Source: Afipia sp. 1NLS2 (lineage in GTDB: Bacteria > Pseudomonadota > Alphaproteobacteria > Rhizobiales > Xanthobacteraceae). Taken from it: a stretch of DNA of 64,000 nucleotides. The stretch covers positions 186,001 through 250,000 of the forward strand of contig NZ_ADVZ01000003.1 in NCBI RefSeq assembly GCF_000178995.1. The letters run 5' to 3'. The first letter of the stretch is position 1, and each line of letters opens with the position of its first letter. The translations under genes and the position numbers were made by a program. Below are positions 44,545 through 54,959 of this stretch, one piece after another. The notes under the pieces are model-generated. The model was not told where the DNA came from. It worked only from the letters and a program-made list of their open reading frames with translations, and did not search any database.

Positions 44545-46206
44545 ATGTGGAATCAAGTCTATAATCCATTCAACAATCAGGTCTTATCGACCATAGCGGC
44601 GGCGATTCCCGTCGTCACGCTGCTGGTCCTGATCGCATCCAACAAGGTCAAGGTTCACATCGCCGCGATCACCGCCTTGATCGTCGCCAACCTTGTCGCG
44701 ATCTTCTTCTTCACCATGCCGGCCGGCATGTCGATCCGGGCCTCGCTGCTCGGCGTCGTCACTGGCTTCTTCCCGATCGGCTGGATCGTGCTGAACGTCA
44801 TCTTCCTCTACCGCCTGACGGTGGAGAAAGGCGTATTCGAGACGCTGCAGAACACCATCGGCGGCGTGACCCGCGACCGGCGCCTGCAGATCCTGCTGAT
44901 CGCCTTCTCGTTCGGCGCCTTCTTCGAGGGTGCCTCGGGCTTCGGTACCCCGGTCGCGGTGACCGGCGCGATCCTGATCGGCCTCGGCTTTTCGCCGCTC
45001 GCCGCCTCGGGCTTGTCGCTGATCGCCAATACCGCCCCAGTTGCCTACGGCGCACTCGGCACGCCGATCGCCGGTCTGTCCAGCGTCACCGGGCTTGATC
45101 CGTTCCTGCTCGGCGCGATGGTCGGACGCCAGTTGCCGATCTTCTCGCTGATCGTGCCGTTCTGGGTGGTCTGGGCGTTCGCCGGGTTCAAAGGCATGAA
45201 GGAAGTCTGGCCGGCCATTCTGGTGACCGGCATTTCCTTCGCCGTCCCGCAATTCCTGATCTCGAACTTCGTCAACCCCTGGATCGTCGACATCGGCGCC
45301 TCGCTGATCTCGATGGGGGCGCTGATCCTGTTCCTGAAGGTCTGGCATCCGAAGACCATCTGGACCTCGGCGACGCTGGGAGCTCACGATGAATCCTCCG
45401 GCACCATGGCGCCGGTCGTTCAGAGCACGGTGAAGCCGACCCGCGAGGAAGTGTGGAAGTCGCTGCTGCCGTGGATCATCGTCTGTATCGTGCTGCTGAT
45501 CTGGGGCACCGACCACTTCAAGAACGCCGTCAATTCCTGGGCGACGTGGAAGTACGCGGTTCCTGATCTCGACAAGATGATCATGAAGGTCGCGCCGATT
45601 GTGGCGAAGCCCACGCCGGAAGGTGCCGTGTTTGCCTTCACGTGGCTGTCCTACACCGGCTCCGGCATGCTGATCGCCGCTATCATCTCGGGCTTCCTGA
45701 TGGGGTATTCCCCGCTCGGGCTGATCCGGGTCTATGGCAAGACCATCAAGCTGTGCGCCTACTCGCTGATCACGATCTCGGCGATGCTGGCGATCGGCAC
45801 GTTGACCCGTCTGTCCGGCATCGACGCCACGCTCGGCCTCGCCTTTGCCGCGACCGGCGTGCTGTATCCGTTCTTCGGCACCTTGCTCGGCTGGTTGGGC
45901 GTGGCGCTGACAGGTTCGGACACCGCATCGAACGTGTTGTTCGGCAACCTGCAGAAGATCACCTCCGAACAGCTTGGTCTGTCTCCGATCCTGATGAGTG
46001 CCGCGAACTCCTCGGGTGGCGTCATGGGTAAGATGATCGATGCTCAGTCGATCGTGGTGGCATCCACCGCGACCAACTGGTACGGCCACGAAGGCTCGAT
46101 CCTGCGCTTCGTGTTCAAGCATTCGATCACGCTGGCCTGCCTTGTCGGCCTGTTCGTGATGCTGCAGGCTTACGTCCATCCGTTCTCGGCGATGGTCATC
46201 AAGTAA
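44545..46206 (+). CDS. lctP: L-lactate/glycolate permease, LctP family
   Basis: The 553-residue protein has about 13 membrane helices. MWNQVYNPFNNQVLSTIAAAIPVVTLL at the N-terminus and GAFFEGASGFGTPVAVTGAILIGLGF near residue 125 are strongly conserved in LctP/LldP/GlcA permeases, as is GSDTASNVLFGNLQ near residue 470. These carry lactate and glycolate with protons. With glcDEF 4 kb away, glycolate is a likely substrate. The ATG at 44545 follows GGGAGAAGGA; the in-frame GTG at 44527 would hide that site. Confidence 0.94.
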   Translation: MWNQVYNPFNNQVLSTIAAAIPVVTLLVLIASNKVKVHIAAITALIVANLVAIFFFTMPAGMSIRASLLGVVTGFFPIGWIVLNVIFLYRLTVEKGVFETLQNTIGGVTRDRRLQILLIAFSFGAFFEGASGFGTPVAVTGAILIGLGFSPLAASGLSLIANTAPVAYGALGTPIAGLSSVTGLDPFLLGAMVGRQLPIFSLIVPFWVVWAFAGFKGMKEVWPAILVTGISFAVPQFLISNFVNPWIVDIGASLISMGALILFLKVWHPKTIWTSATLGAHDESSGTMAPVVQSTVKPTREEVWKSLLPWIIVCIVLLIWGTDHFKNAVNSWATWKYAVPDLDKMIMKVAPIVAKPTPEGAVFAFTWLSYTGSGMLIAAIISGFLMGYSPLGLIRVYGKTIKLCAYSLITISAMLAIGTLTRLSGIDATLGLAFAATGVLYPFFGTLLGWLGVALTGSDTASNVLFGNLQKITSEQLGLSPILMSAANSSGGVMGKMIDAQSIVVASTATNWYGHEGSILRFVFKHSITLACLVGLFVMLQAYVHPFSAMVIK

Positions 46207-46225
46207 GCGCTGTATTCCAAACGAG

Positions 46226-46258
46226 AAATCCCCGCGGCTTGCCGCGGGGATTTTTTGT
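46226..46258 (+). terminator. Terminator after the permease gene
   Basis: A twelve-base perfect stem (AAATCCCCGCGG and complement) with a CTTG loop is followed by TTTTTTG. Confidence 0.93.
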
Positions 46259-46345
46259 TGACGGCGTGCTGGTGCGGTGCTTCGCCCCTCGCCATTGTCA
46301 CAATTCGCTTCTAGACATCTCCTGCCCATCACGACGGAAATCGGA

Positions 46346-46744
46346 ATGCTGGACTACAAACCCATGATGCTGGCCGCATTTGCGGCATTGATGCTGACGA
46401 CGCTACCCGCGCGGGCACAGGAATTTCCTTTCGGCCTTGAGATGACCCTCGATGCGCCGCAAATGGCGGGTGCGCGCCGCCTGCCGACGCTCGAGATCGG
46501 CGAGAACGGCGAGGCCAAACTCGATCTGTGGTGCAAGTCCGGCCGCGGCCAATTCTCGGTGGCCGGTGACACGGTGATTTTCATGCCGGGCACGATCGCC
46601 GATAACAGCTGTACGCCGTCCCTGGCGCAGGCCGATGACGCGCTGATCGCCAATCTCGGCGCCGCCGCGAACTGGAAGCGTCAGGGAGACGCCATCTCCT
46701 TCATCGGTCCGACGACGCTGCGTTTCCGCGTCAATTCGAACTGA
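46346..46744 (+). CDS. Small exported META-like (HslJ-type) protein
   Basis: The 132-residue protein has a signal peptide ending TTLPARA, so the mature protein begins at QEFPFG. The rest is a compact beta domain: LPTLEIGENGEAKLDLWCKSGRGQFSVAGDTVIF followed by NSCTPSLAQADDALIANL. This follows the META/HslJ layout (a small barrel with two cysteines), but the match is weak and the role is unknown. The ATG at 46346 follows ACGGAAAT. It is convergent with the following oxidoreductase gene. Confidence 0.75.
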   Translation: MLDYKPMMLAAFAALMLTTLPARAQEFPFGLEMTLDAPQMAGARRLPTLEIGENGEAKLDLWCKSGRGQFSVAGDTVIFMPGTIADNSCTPSLAQADDALIANLGAAANWKRQGDAISFIGPTTLRFRVNSN

Positions 46745-46765
46745 CGCAGGCTTCGGCAACGCCGC

Positions 46766-48301
46766 TTACGTGTCCCGCAGGATCATATCGGCGCATTCGC
46801 CTGCAGCCTGGATGACACCGCTGTATCCGCCGAATCCGGCATAGGCGGAAGCAAGGTAGAGTCCCTGAAGGGGCGTGGCCGGGCTGCGCCTGGGCCCGCT
46901 GAACAACGAGCGCGGCGGTGTCGGCGCGAAACCATAGACTGCGCCGCCCGGAGAGCCGAGATATTGCCGCACCGAGTACGCCGTGTTGAACGACGATGCC
47001 ACGATGGATTGGGCCAATCCCGGAAAATGCCGGTCGAGATAGGCGACGATCGCGTTCTGCCAGCGCGCGCGCTTGGCGCGGTAGCCATCCTGATCGAGAC
47101 CTTCCCAGTTCGAGAGCGTGTCCGGTGCGATGATCGACAGCACATAAGGCGGCGCGGGGATGCCTGACTCGATCGCGGCATAATCGACCATCGCGAGCGG
47201 CGGCATCTTCTCGCCCGGCTCGTCTCGCATCAGCGTCGTTGCCTGCGCATAATCTGCCAGCGTTGTCATCCAGTCCGGCAGCAATTGCGTGGAGTAGGCG
47301 GTGAAACCGAATGCGCCGGGCGGCTTTGAAAGGCCGAGCGTGAGCGCGAACAGCGAGATCGAGGAAGGCCGCGATTCATAAGGCGCGAGGAAAGGCTTGG
47401 CCTGCTTCGGCGGCAGCAGCGCGGCCACCGAGGCGGGCGCGCCATTGCAGACGACGCGCTTACTCTCGACAGTTTTCGGGTCGCTGCCGTCCTTGGCGGT
47501 GTGATGGACGCGGAACGTACCGCCGTCCTTTTCGATGGCAGTGACGATGCGGCGCAGGATAGTTTCGCCGCCGGCTTTCTTGATCTCGCGGGCCAGCGCG
47601 CTGGAGAGCCGCTGCGATCCGCCATGGATATAGCGCCCGCCGCTGAGCAGCAGGCCGCCTTGCGCCATGGCGAAATAGACCCACCACAGCGTCGCGGGGT
47701 CGTCGTGATAATAGCAAAGGTTCGCGGCGAGGGCGCATTTCAGCGCCTCGTTGTTACCGAACGCTTGCTGGAGCTTTTTCGCCAGCGGCAGCTTCCAGTC
47801 GCGGATCGCGGGCGCAAGCGACATTAGCGCGCTGTAGATATCGCCGGACCGGCGGGCTGTGGCATCGCCCTGCGTCAGTGCTCCGGCGGCGGAGGCGATC
47901 TGCTTCATCTCGCAGAGCAGCCGCGCGATCGCTTCGCGCGCCTCGGGAAAACGGGCGCTCAATGCTTCGCGCGCGCCGTCAAAATTATCCGGCACCAGCA
48001 GCGGAGACGATAACGGGCCGCCGCGCACCTCGTAGAGCGCGCCGCCCGGTGACCATTTCAATGTCTCAAGAATGCCCGCGCGCGCCAGCGGAAGATGCTT
48101 GGGATCGCGCGGGTCGTGCGGATCGCCGGTTTCGTGCAGCGAGCCCTCGACGAAGAGATCGCCGACCTTGTAGCTCGATGCCGCGCCGCCGACGGAATTG
48201 CTTTTCTCGATCACGAGCACTTTGCGGCCCGCGCGCGCCAGCAGCGCGCCGCTGGTCAGGCCGCCGAGACCGGCGCCGACGATGATGATGTCGTATGACA
48301 T
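46766..48301 (-). CDS. FAD-dependent NAD(P)-binding oxidoreductase of the phytoene desaturase / carotene isomerase family
   Basis: The 511-residue protein begins with MSYDIIIVGAGLGGLTSGALLARAGRKVLVIEKSNSVGGAASSY, a complete FAD-binding Rossmann motif with the second glycine-rich stretch typical of CrtI/CrtISO/retinol saturase proteins. Its C-terminus reads LYLASAYAGFGGYSGVIQAAGECADMIL. The ATG at 48301 is fixed by CAGGACTG upstream, and frame extension to 48406 is rejected. No carotenoid gene lies near, so the substrate may be another polyene or lipid. The next gene downstream in the minus direction is the convergent META-like gene. Confidence 0.87.
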   Translation of the reverse strand: MSYDIIIVGAGLGGLTSGALLARAGRKVLVIEKSNSVGGAASSYKVGDLFVEGSLHETGDPHDPRDPKHLPLARAGILETLKWSPGGALYEVRGGPLSSPLLVPDNFDGAREALSARFPEAREAIARLLCEMKQIASAAGALTQGDATARRSGDIYSALMSLAPAIRDWKLPLAKKLQQAFGNNEALKCALAANLCYYHDDPATLWWVYFAMAQGGLLLSGGRYIHGGSQRLSSALAREIKKAGGETILRRIVTAIEKDGGTFRVHHTAKDGSDPKTVESKRVVCNGAPASVAALLPPKQAKPFLAPYESRPSSISLFALTLGLSKPPGAFGFTAYSTQLLPDWMTTLADYAQATTLMRDEPGEKMPPLAMVDYAAIESGIPAPPYVLSIIAPDTLSNWEGLDQDGYRAKRARWQNAIVAYLDRHFPGLAQSIVASSFNTAYSVRQYLGSPGGAVYGFAPTPPRSLFSGPRRSPATPLQGLYLASAYAGFGGYSGVIQAAGECADMILRDT

Positions 48302-48338
48302 CAGTCCTGAACCGGGTTGCTGCGGGAGATGACGGCCA

Positions 48339-49550
48339 TCATTTCCACGCCGCTTGCTCGGCATCCCAGCGTTGCCCCTTGAGGTCGGCTGCGATGCCCT
48401 GCACAAGGCCGTCGTCGTCGGTGTAGGTGCTTTCGGTTTCGTCGCCGGTCGAGGAATCCGCGAAGTTCAAATGCGGGCCGGCGGTTTCATCGCGCGTCGT
48501 CGTCGCCGGCACGCCGAGCCAGATCACCAGCCGGTCGGCATTGCCCGGCTTTTCGGGCCCGACCAGCGCCGACACTTCCAGCGTGTCGGTGAGGTTCAGT
48601 GCGGGCACGAGGGTGTTGGGGCGTTTCATCGTGATCGTCAGCTCGCCCGTGGTGTCGCTCCATTTGGTGCTGGCGGCTTGCGCCTTGAGGATTTTCGAGG
48701 CGCTGGCCGCGAGCGCGGAGGCCAAGTGGTCGCGGTCGAGTTTGCCGTCCTTGCGCCAGTCGGCGGCGGGAATCCGGATGGCGCGCTCGGTATCGTAACT
48801 GCCGGTGGTCCAGCCTGCGGCGATCACGCCCGGCGCAGTCTTTAAGCGCGCGAGGAGGGCGCCCGCGCGCTGCGGATCGACATCGAAGCGCACGAGCTGC
48901 GTGCCGGTGCGCAGTGCCGCGCAGTCGGTGGAGAGGCTGTCGAGCGACAGCTCGATATCGTCGTTGCGCAGGCTTTTCAGAAGATCGGCGAAATTCTCAC
49001 GCTTGACCCTGAGGGCAAGCGATTGCGGCGACAGCTCGGTGAAGTCCGCCGGGTTCGCGGTGATGCTGTCGTCTGTGTTCTGAGCGGCCTCGAACTCCCG
49101 CTGATCGGAATCGGTGTTGTCGGTCGAGGTGACCTCGGACGTCTTGTCGCCGATCGTGATCTTGCCCTGGAAAGTGATGGCCCTGTTCTCGGGCTTGCGC
49201 GTCAGGTTGACGGTGACAGGCAGTTTTTCCTCGGTGGTCTGGCCGGTGCCGCTCAGCTTCTGGCCGTCGGCTTTCAGTTCGATGGCGAAGCGATCCTTGT
49301 GCTCGGAGCCGATCGAGGCCGAATAGCAGACATCGAGCACGGTCGAGGTGATCTTGCCGCCGTCGTGGATCTCGCGGATGAAGGCATCGACGGGCAAATC
49401 GCCGAGAATGTCGCCAAGCCCGGTGAAGTAGCGCACCTCGCCGCCAACAAGCGGGCTTTTCGCGGGCGTCTTGGCCGTCTGCGCCATCGCAAAAGGACTC
49501 GCGGCAATGCCGAGGATGAGGGCCGAGCAGGCAACGGTCGAAAATCGCAT
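48339..49550 (-). CDS. Exported protein of unknown function, 403 residues
   Basis: The protein has a signal peptide (STVACSALILGIAASPFAMA, cleavage before QTAKTPA). I do not recognise the remaining sequence. It has a beta-rich first part (VRYFTGLGDILGDLPVDAFIREIHDGGKI, then VNLTRKPENRAITFQGKITIGDKTSEVTSTD) and a mixed second part, and it contains only two mature cysteines, in VCYSA and TDCAAL. Two stretches are strongly acidic. It is encoded 37 bases before the FAD oxidoreductase on the same strand, so the two probably share a transcript. Confidence 0.75.
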   Translation of the reverse strand: MRFSTVACSALILGIAASPFAMAQTAKTPAKSPLVGGEVRYFTGLGDILGDLPVDAFIREIHDGGKITSTVLDVCYSASIGSEHKDRFAIELKADGQKLSGTGQTTEEKLPVTVNLTRKPENRAITFQGKITIGDKTSEVTSTDNTDSDQREFEAAQNTDDSITANPADFTELSPQSLALRVKRENFADLLKSLRNDDIELSLDSLSTDCAALRTGTQLVRFDVDPQRAGALLARLKTAPGVIAAGWTTGSYDTERAIRIPAADWRKDGKLDRDHLASALAASASKILKAQAASTKWSDTTGELTITMKRPNTLVPALNLTDTLEVSALVGPEKPGNADRLVIWLGVPATTTRDETAGPHLNFADSSTGDETESTYTDDDGLVQGIAADLKGQRWDAEQAAWK

Positions 49551-49734
49551 CAGGGGGCATCCTGCGTGAAGCGGGGAACGTCCATCGAAACAAGCGGGGC
49601 GACCATAGACGCTTATCTGTATGATTTGAACGCCATCTCATTGCCGGAATAGCGTTTTCCTCGTTTCAGGCGGTTGAGGGGCGGGTATTATTTGCCGCAA
49701 GCGCCGCTGTGCCCGCCGTTAAAGTATCGGCAAC

Positions 49735-49760
49735 AAAAAAGCCGCCCGAAGGCGGCTTTT
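49735..49760 (-). terminator. Terminator after groEL
   Basis: AAAAGCCGCC and GGCGGCTTTT form a ten-base stem. Read on the minus strand, the loop is TTCG and a run of six Ts follows. Confidence 0.92.
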
Positions 49761-49791
49761 CGTTTTCTTCGAGAGAAGTGCGGGCGAGAGC

Positions 49792-51450
<1,659 letters not shown>

Positions 51451-51495
51451 TTACTCCGAATTGAGATGTCTTGAATGATGTCGGGAGAGGCTGCT

Positions 51496-51792
51496 TCAGC
51501 CCAGCACGCCCAGGATGTCGGATTCCTTCATAATCAGGAGGTCTTCGCCATCGAGCTTGACTTCGGTGCCGGACCACTTGCCGAACAGCACGCGGTTGCC
51601 GACCTTGAGGTCCATCGGGATCAGCTTGCCGCTCTCGTCGCGTCCGCCCGGACCGACAGCGACTACCTGACCTTCGGAGGGCTTTTCCTTGGCGTTGTCG
51701 GGAATGATGATGCCGCCCTTGGTCTTCGCTTCGGCGTCGATGCGCTTGACGACGACGCGATCGTGCAGCGGACGGAACGTGGTCTTGGCCAT
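51496..51792 (-). CDS. groS: Co-chaperonin GroES (10 kDa)
   Basis: The 98-residue protein begins [21 protein letters not shown] and has the mobile-loop segment [21 protein letters not shown], which binds GroEL. The frame continues upstream to 52056, but the family start at 51792 is unambiguous. It heads the groESL operon. Confidence 0.97.
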   Translation of the reverse strand: MAKTTFRPLHDRVVVKRIDAEAKTKGGIIIPDNAKEKPSEGQVVAVGPGGRDESGKLIPMDLKVGNRVLFGKWSGTEVKLDGEDLLIMKESDILGVLG

Positions 51793-51861
51793 GGTGATGG
51801 TCCTTCGCGTTGGTTTCAGTTTGGGGATTGATCGGAGCGGACAGGCCGCCCTTGAACGAGA

Positions 51862-51888
51862 CTGGCAGTCCCATTTTGGGAGTGCTAA
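51862..51888. promoter_or_regulatory. CIRCE operator for HrcA
   Basis: On the minus strand the site reads TTAGCACTC, nine bases, then GACTGCCAG. The first arm is a perfect CIRCE half-site and the second matches six of nine. It lies between the predicted transcription start and groES, the usual place for HrcA repression. Confidence 0.85.
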
Positions 51889-51904
51889 CGGTGTTGCCGT
51901 GGGG

Positions 51905-51933
51905 AAATATGGGCTGGCGCTTTTCCTGTCAAG
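51905..51933 (-). promoter_or_regulatory. Heat-shock (RpoH) promoter of groESL
   Basis: On the minus strand, CTTGACA (51933-51927) and CCCATATTT (51913-51905) are 13 bases apart, close to the alphaproteobacterial sigma-32 consensus. The same bases could be read as TTGACA and TATTTC with a 17-base spacer, a housekeeping promoter. The CIRCE operator follows directly. Confidence 0.7.
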
Positions 51934-52077
51934 CAAACGCCGCTGGCTTAAGACCTTGGTGAGGTCATTATATGATGCTCGAAGGCCATCATCCGCGTTC
52001 GAACAACAGGCTTTGAGAGAACGCCGCCGCTTGCCAGGCTGGCAAACGTGGTTCATGAAGTCTGTCGAGGAGAATCT

Positions 52078-52578
52078 ATGGTCAGTCTGCGCACCGCTTC
52101 GAAATTAGCGATGATTTCGCTTCTTGCCGCTGGTATCGGCGGTTGCAGCACTTTCAACCTCAATGGCAACAATACGCCGGTCGCCCAGGAGCCGGCAGTG
52201 GAGCCGGAGATTCCCGCCACCATCCGTGCCGATGAGCTGGTTGGCCGCTGGGGCCTTGCCGCCTATCACAAGCCGGAAGACCGTGTACGTACCGAGAATG
52301 CGGCGCGCGGACAGTGCAAGCAGCCTTACGTGATCGGCAAGGGGCCGACCGGAGGCGTCATCATGCATCTGGCCGACGAGGCGACCCCGCAGGAGCTGCG
52401 GGTCAAGGGCAGCCGGAGCGGCAAGAACTACATTGGGCCCGCAGGCCCGCCAGGTGGTCCGCAGGATCGCGAGATTGTCTCCTTCGACGGCCGTGTGCTG
52501 ACCACGCGCTTCATCGATCCGGATGCTGCGACGCGATACGGCACCATGGTCTATGTGCGCTGCGCGCCGCGCGCATAG
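52078..52578 (+). CDS. Small lipoprotein related to AprI/Inh-type or unknown envelope protein
   Basis: The 166-residue protein starts after GAGGAGA. Residues 1-24 are a lipoprotein signal with AGIGGC as lipobox, so C24 would carry the lipid. The mature part begins with a proline-rich linker, then [40 protein letters not shown] and ends in YVRCAPRA; two cysteines may pair. The LVGRWGLA start recalls lipocalin-like folds of alkaline-protease-inhibitor type, but this is only a hint. It is divergent from groESL. Confidence 0.75.
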   Translation: MVSLRTASKLAMISLLAAGIGGCSTFNLNGNNTPVAQEPAVEPEIPATIRADELVGRWGLAAYHKPEDRVRTENAARGQCKQPYVIGKGPTGGVIMHLADEATPQELRVKGSRSGKNYIGPAGPPGGPQDREIVSFDGRVLTTRFIDPDAATRYGTMVYVRCAPRA

Positions 52579-52636
52579 AAAAGCTGCGCGGGCTGCTCTT
52601 CTTTAATCCGCGAATCCTGACATTAATGCCGGTGAT

Positions 52637-53839
52637 ATGAACCCTTTTGCCGGACCGGCCGCGCTGATCGCAGGGCCTCATCGCGCGGTGGCGGTGCTGT
52701 GCGTTACCCAGATTCTGGGCTGGGGCGCGCTGTTCTATCCCCCCGCTCTCACCATGACCTATATCGCGGATGCCCACGGCTGGTCGCTGCCGCTGGCACT
52801 GTCCGGGTTTTCCGTCGCGCTCGGCACATCCGGCCTGTGCGCGCCCTATGCCTGCGGCCTGATCGACAAGCGCGGCGGTAATCTGGTGATGTCCGCCGGC
52901 GCGCTGATCGGAGCCGCCGGATTGCTGCTGTTGCCGCTGGCGCCCAATTACCCGATCTACCTGCTGGCCTGGATCCTGATCGGGATCGCCATCGCATCCT
53001 GCCTTTACGATCCCGCTTTCACCACGCTCACGCGAATCTATGGCATGGCCTCTCGCGGGCCGATCACGGTCGTGACCTTTTCCGGTGGACTGGCCTCCAC
53101 CGTCGGCTGGCCGCTGATGCATTTCCTGATCGAACATTTCGGCTGGGAGAGCGTGTTCTTCACCTGGGCCGGGGTGCTCGCATTCCTGATCGCGCCGCTG
53201 CACTGGTTTGTGCTGCCGAGGCGTAAGGCACAGGTGACGGCGCCGGCGGTGGCGGCCGATGAGCCGGTTGCGAAGAAGCGATTTGTCCAGCCGCACGGCT
53301 GGCCTTTCATTCTGATGGCGGCGGGTTTCGCGGGCCATGCCTTCGCGCTGTCAGGCACAACGACACACCTTTTGCCGATTCTGCAGCGTGGCGGAATCGA
53401 TCCCGGGCTTGCCGTCACGATCGGCGCGATGTTCGGCCCCGCCCAGATCGTGACGCGCTTTGCGGATTTCGCCAGCAAGGGGCGGCTGCATCCGGTCTGG
53501 GTGGCGCGCATCTCGATGGGCACCATGGCGGTCGCTTTCGCGATCCTGTCGGTTGCCGGCATCGAGACGTTGCATGCCATGATTTTCGCGATTTTGTTTG
53601 GCGCGGCCAACGGCGTGATGACGATCGCGCGCGGAGCATTGCCGCTCGCGACATTCGGTCCGATGGGATATGGCCGCGTGGTCGGGCGAATTTCACGGCC
53701 GGGCCAGATCATGCAGGCGCTTGCGCCGTTCATTCTGGCCTTCGTGATCGACCGCTGGTCGGATCAGGCGGCGCTCGACATCATGATCGGGACGATTGCG
53801 CTGGCGCTGCTTTGCTTTTCCATGTTGCGGCGGGTGTGA
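52637..53839 (+). CDS. Major facilitator superfamily transporter
   Basis: The 400-residue protein has twelve hydrophobic segments with a short cytoplasmic middle loop (PRRKAQVTAPAVAADEPVAKKRF). The N-terminus VLCVTQILGWGALFYPPALTMTYIAD resembles the monocarboxylate/oxalate-like MFS branch. There is no clear substrate motif. It starts 58 bases after the lipoprotein gene on the same strand. The minus-strand terminator downstream belongs to cheZ. Confidence 0.86.
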   Translation: MNPFAGPAALIAGPHRAVAVLCVTQILGWGALFYPPALTMTYIADAHGWSLPLALSGFSVALGTSGLCAPYACGLIDKRGGNLVMSAGALIGAAGLLLLPLAPNYPIYLLAWILIGIAIASCLYDPAFTTLTRIYGMASRGPITVVTFSGGLASTVGWPLMHFLIEHFGWESVFFTWAGVLAFLIAPLHWFVLPRRKAQVTAPAVAADEPVAKKRFVQPHGWPFILMAAGFAGHAFALSGTTTHLLPILQRGGIDPGLAVTIGAMFGPAQIVTRFADFASKGRLHPVWVARISMGTMAVAFAILSVAGIETLHAMIFAILFGAANGVMTIARGALPLATFGPMGYGRVVGRISRPGQIMQALAPFILAFVIDRWSDQAALDIMIGTIALALLCFSMLRRV

Positions 53840-53848
53840 GGCAAAACA

Positions 53849-53875
53849 AAAACGCCCCCGCGAAGCGGGGGCGTT
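53849..53875 (-). terminator. Terminator after cheZ
   Basis: AACGCCCCCGC and GCGGGGGCGTT form an eleven-base stem. On the minus strand the three-base loop and the following TTTTTGTTTT make a strong terminator. On the plus strand no U-run follows, so it serves cheZ more than the MFS gene. Confidence 0.85.
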
Positions 53876-53895
53876 GAGAATGGGTTGGCGGCTTT

Positions 53896-54663
53896 TTAGT
53901 TGAACAGCGCGTCGATATCGTTCTGCGAGGCGTGGCCCTCGTCGCCGTCGAGCTTCGGCCCGTTGAGCAACTTGGCATCGCCTTCGCGGGTGTCGAGAAT
54001 GGCCGGTGCATGCGCCTTGATGGCATCGACGCCACCCCAGATCTCCATCATGACGTTGATGTGATGCTCGATGAATTTCATCGTGTTCATCACCTTGCTG
54101 ATGCGCTGGCCGGTGAGGTCCTGGAAATTGCAGGCCTCGAAGATGCTGATGACGCGCTCGGAGATGTCGGCGACCATGCGCTCCTGCTGATCGGCTGAAG
54201 TGCCCTTGGCGAGCGCGGAGGCCGCCTGGTCGATGGCTTCCGCTGCCGCAAGGATCTGATCGGTGGCTTCTTCGGTGCCGCCGACGATGGCGCCGAGTTC
54301 GCCCGTGACCTTGGACATCTCGTCGCCGCTGAAGCTCGTGCCGTGCAGCACGGCGATTTCTTCCTTGGTGCGGTTGATCGCCTCGTGAATGAGATCGAGT
54401 TCGACCTTCAGCTTCTCGCACTGGGCGATCTGCGCGCGATAGGATTCGAGCGCCGCCTTGGCGTTGGCTTCTTCCTGCGCGAAGTTGGTGGTGTCTTCGG
54501 TCTTGGCGCGGGAGCCCAAGGTGATCCGGCCCATTTGTTCGCGGATAACACGCAGCTCCGTCATGATGCGCTCATGCATCTGATCGGACCCTGCTTCGTT
54601 CAATTCCGGCATGGCGCCGAACTGCAATTCTTCGATGCGGAAACGCTTACGCTGAGCAGTCAT
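53896..54663 (-). CDS. cheZ: CheZ-family phosphatase
   Basis: The 255-residue helical protein contains FQDLTGQRI with aspartate 182 and glutamine 186. These correspond to the catalytic Asp143 and Gln147 of CheZ, which dephosphorylates CheY-P. The C-terminus ASQNDIDALF resembles the CheY-binding peptide. A long central hairpin (about 70-240) fits the four-helix bundle. No other chemotaxis gene is near, as is frequent in alphaproteobacteria, where CheZ-like proteins may serve other response regulators. The start at 54663 follows GGGGAAG. Confidence 0.85.
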   Translation of the reverse strand: MTAQRKRFRIEELQFGAMPELNEAGSDQMHERIMTELRVIREQMGRITLGSRAKTEDTTNFAQEEANAKAALESYRAQIAQCEKLKVELDLIHEAINRTKEEIAVLHGTSFSGDEMSKVTGELGAIVGGTEEATDQILAAAEAIDQAASALAKGTSADQQERMVADISERVISIFEACNFQDLTGQRISKVMNTMKFIEHHINVMMEIWGGVDAIKAHAPAILDTREGDAKLLNGPKLDGDEGHASQNDIDALFN

Positions 54664-54959
54664 TGGAATTCTTCCCCAACCTCAATGCGCAAGTGTGTAG
54701 CGGGCCGCTATTTAACGCCCGGTTCATGGGTATCTTTGTGCCTCGGAAAATATTCTGAACATGCTCAACGGCAATTAACCATGGTGCCGCCTCTTTCATT
54801 AAAAATAAACGCTGTTGGAAGGAACGCGGGTGGCCGCGCAATGTGGTGAATCGAAACGCAGCTTTCGTTTACCAAAACTTCCGCGATTGCGCCGTTACAT
54901 CGGAACGCGCGGCGTCGTGTCGCCCGCATGATCCGTGACGAACAGTACAGAGTACGTCC
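54664..54959. other. Divergent upstream region of cheZ and the L,D-transpeptidase gene
   Basis: The 296 bases contain TTAA at 54715 and TTAACC at 54776, which are not in CtrA-type spacing, and an AT-rich stretch near 54800. No complete promoter, hairpin or coding frame can be supported. Confidence 0.5.

Noticed and set aside
44584-46332. Open frame of 582 codons on the minus strand
   Set aside because: It mirrors the permease gene and is full of charged low-complexity sequence; the plus-strand permease is certain.
51496-52056. Extended GroES with about 88 additional N-terminal residues
   Set aside because: The extension would include the promoter and CIRCE operator; the GroES family start at 51792 is unambiguous.
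54715-54782. Second CtrA box before the L,D-transpeptidase gene
   Set aside because: TTAA motifs are present but not separated by seven bases, and no partner half-site is found.
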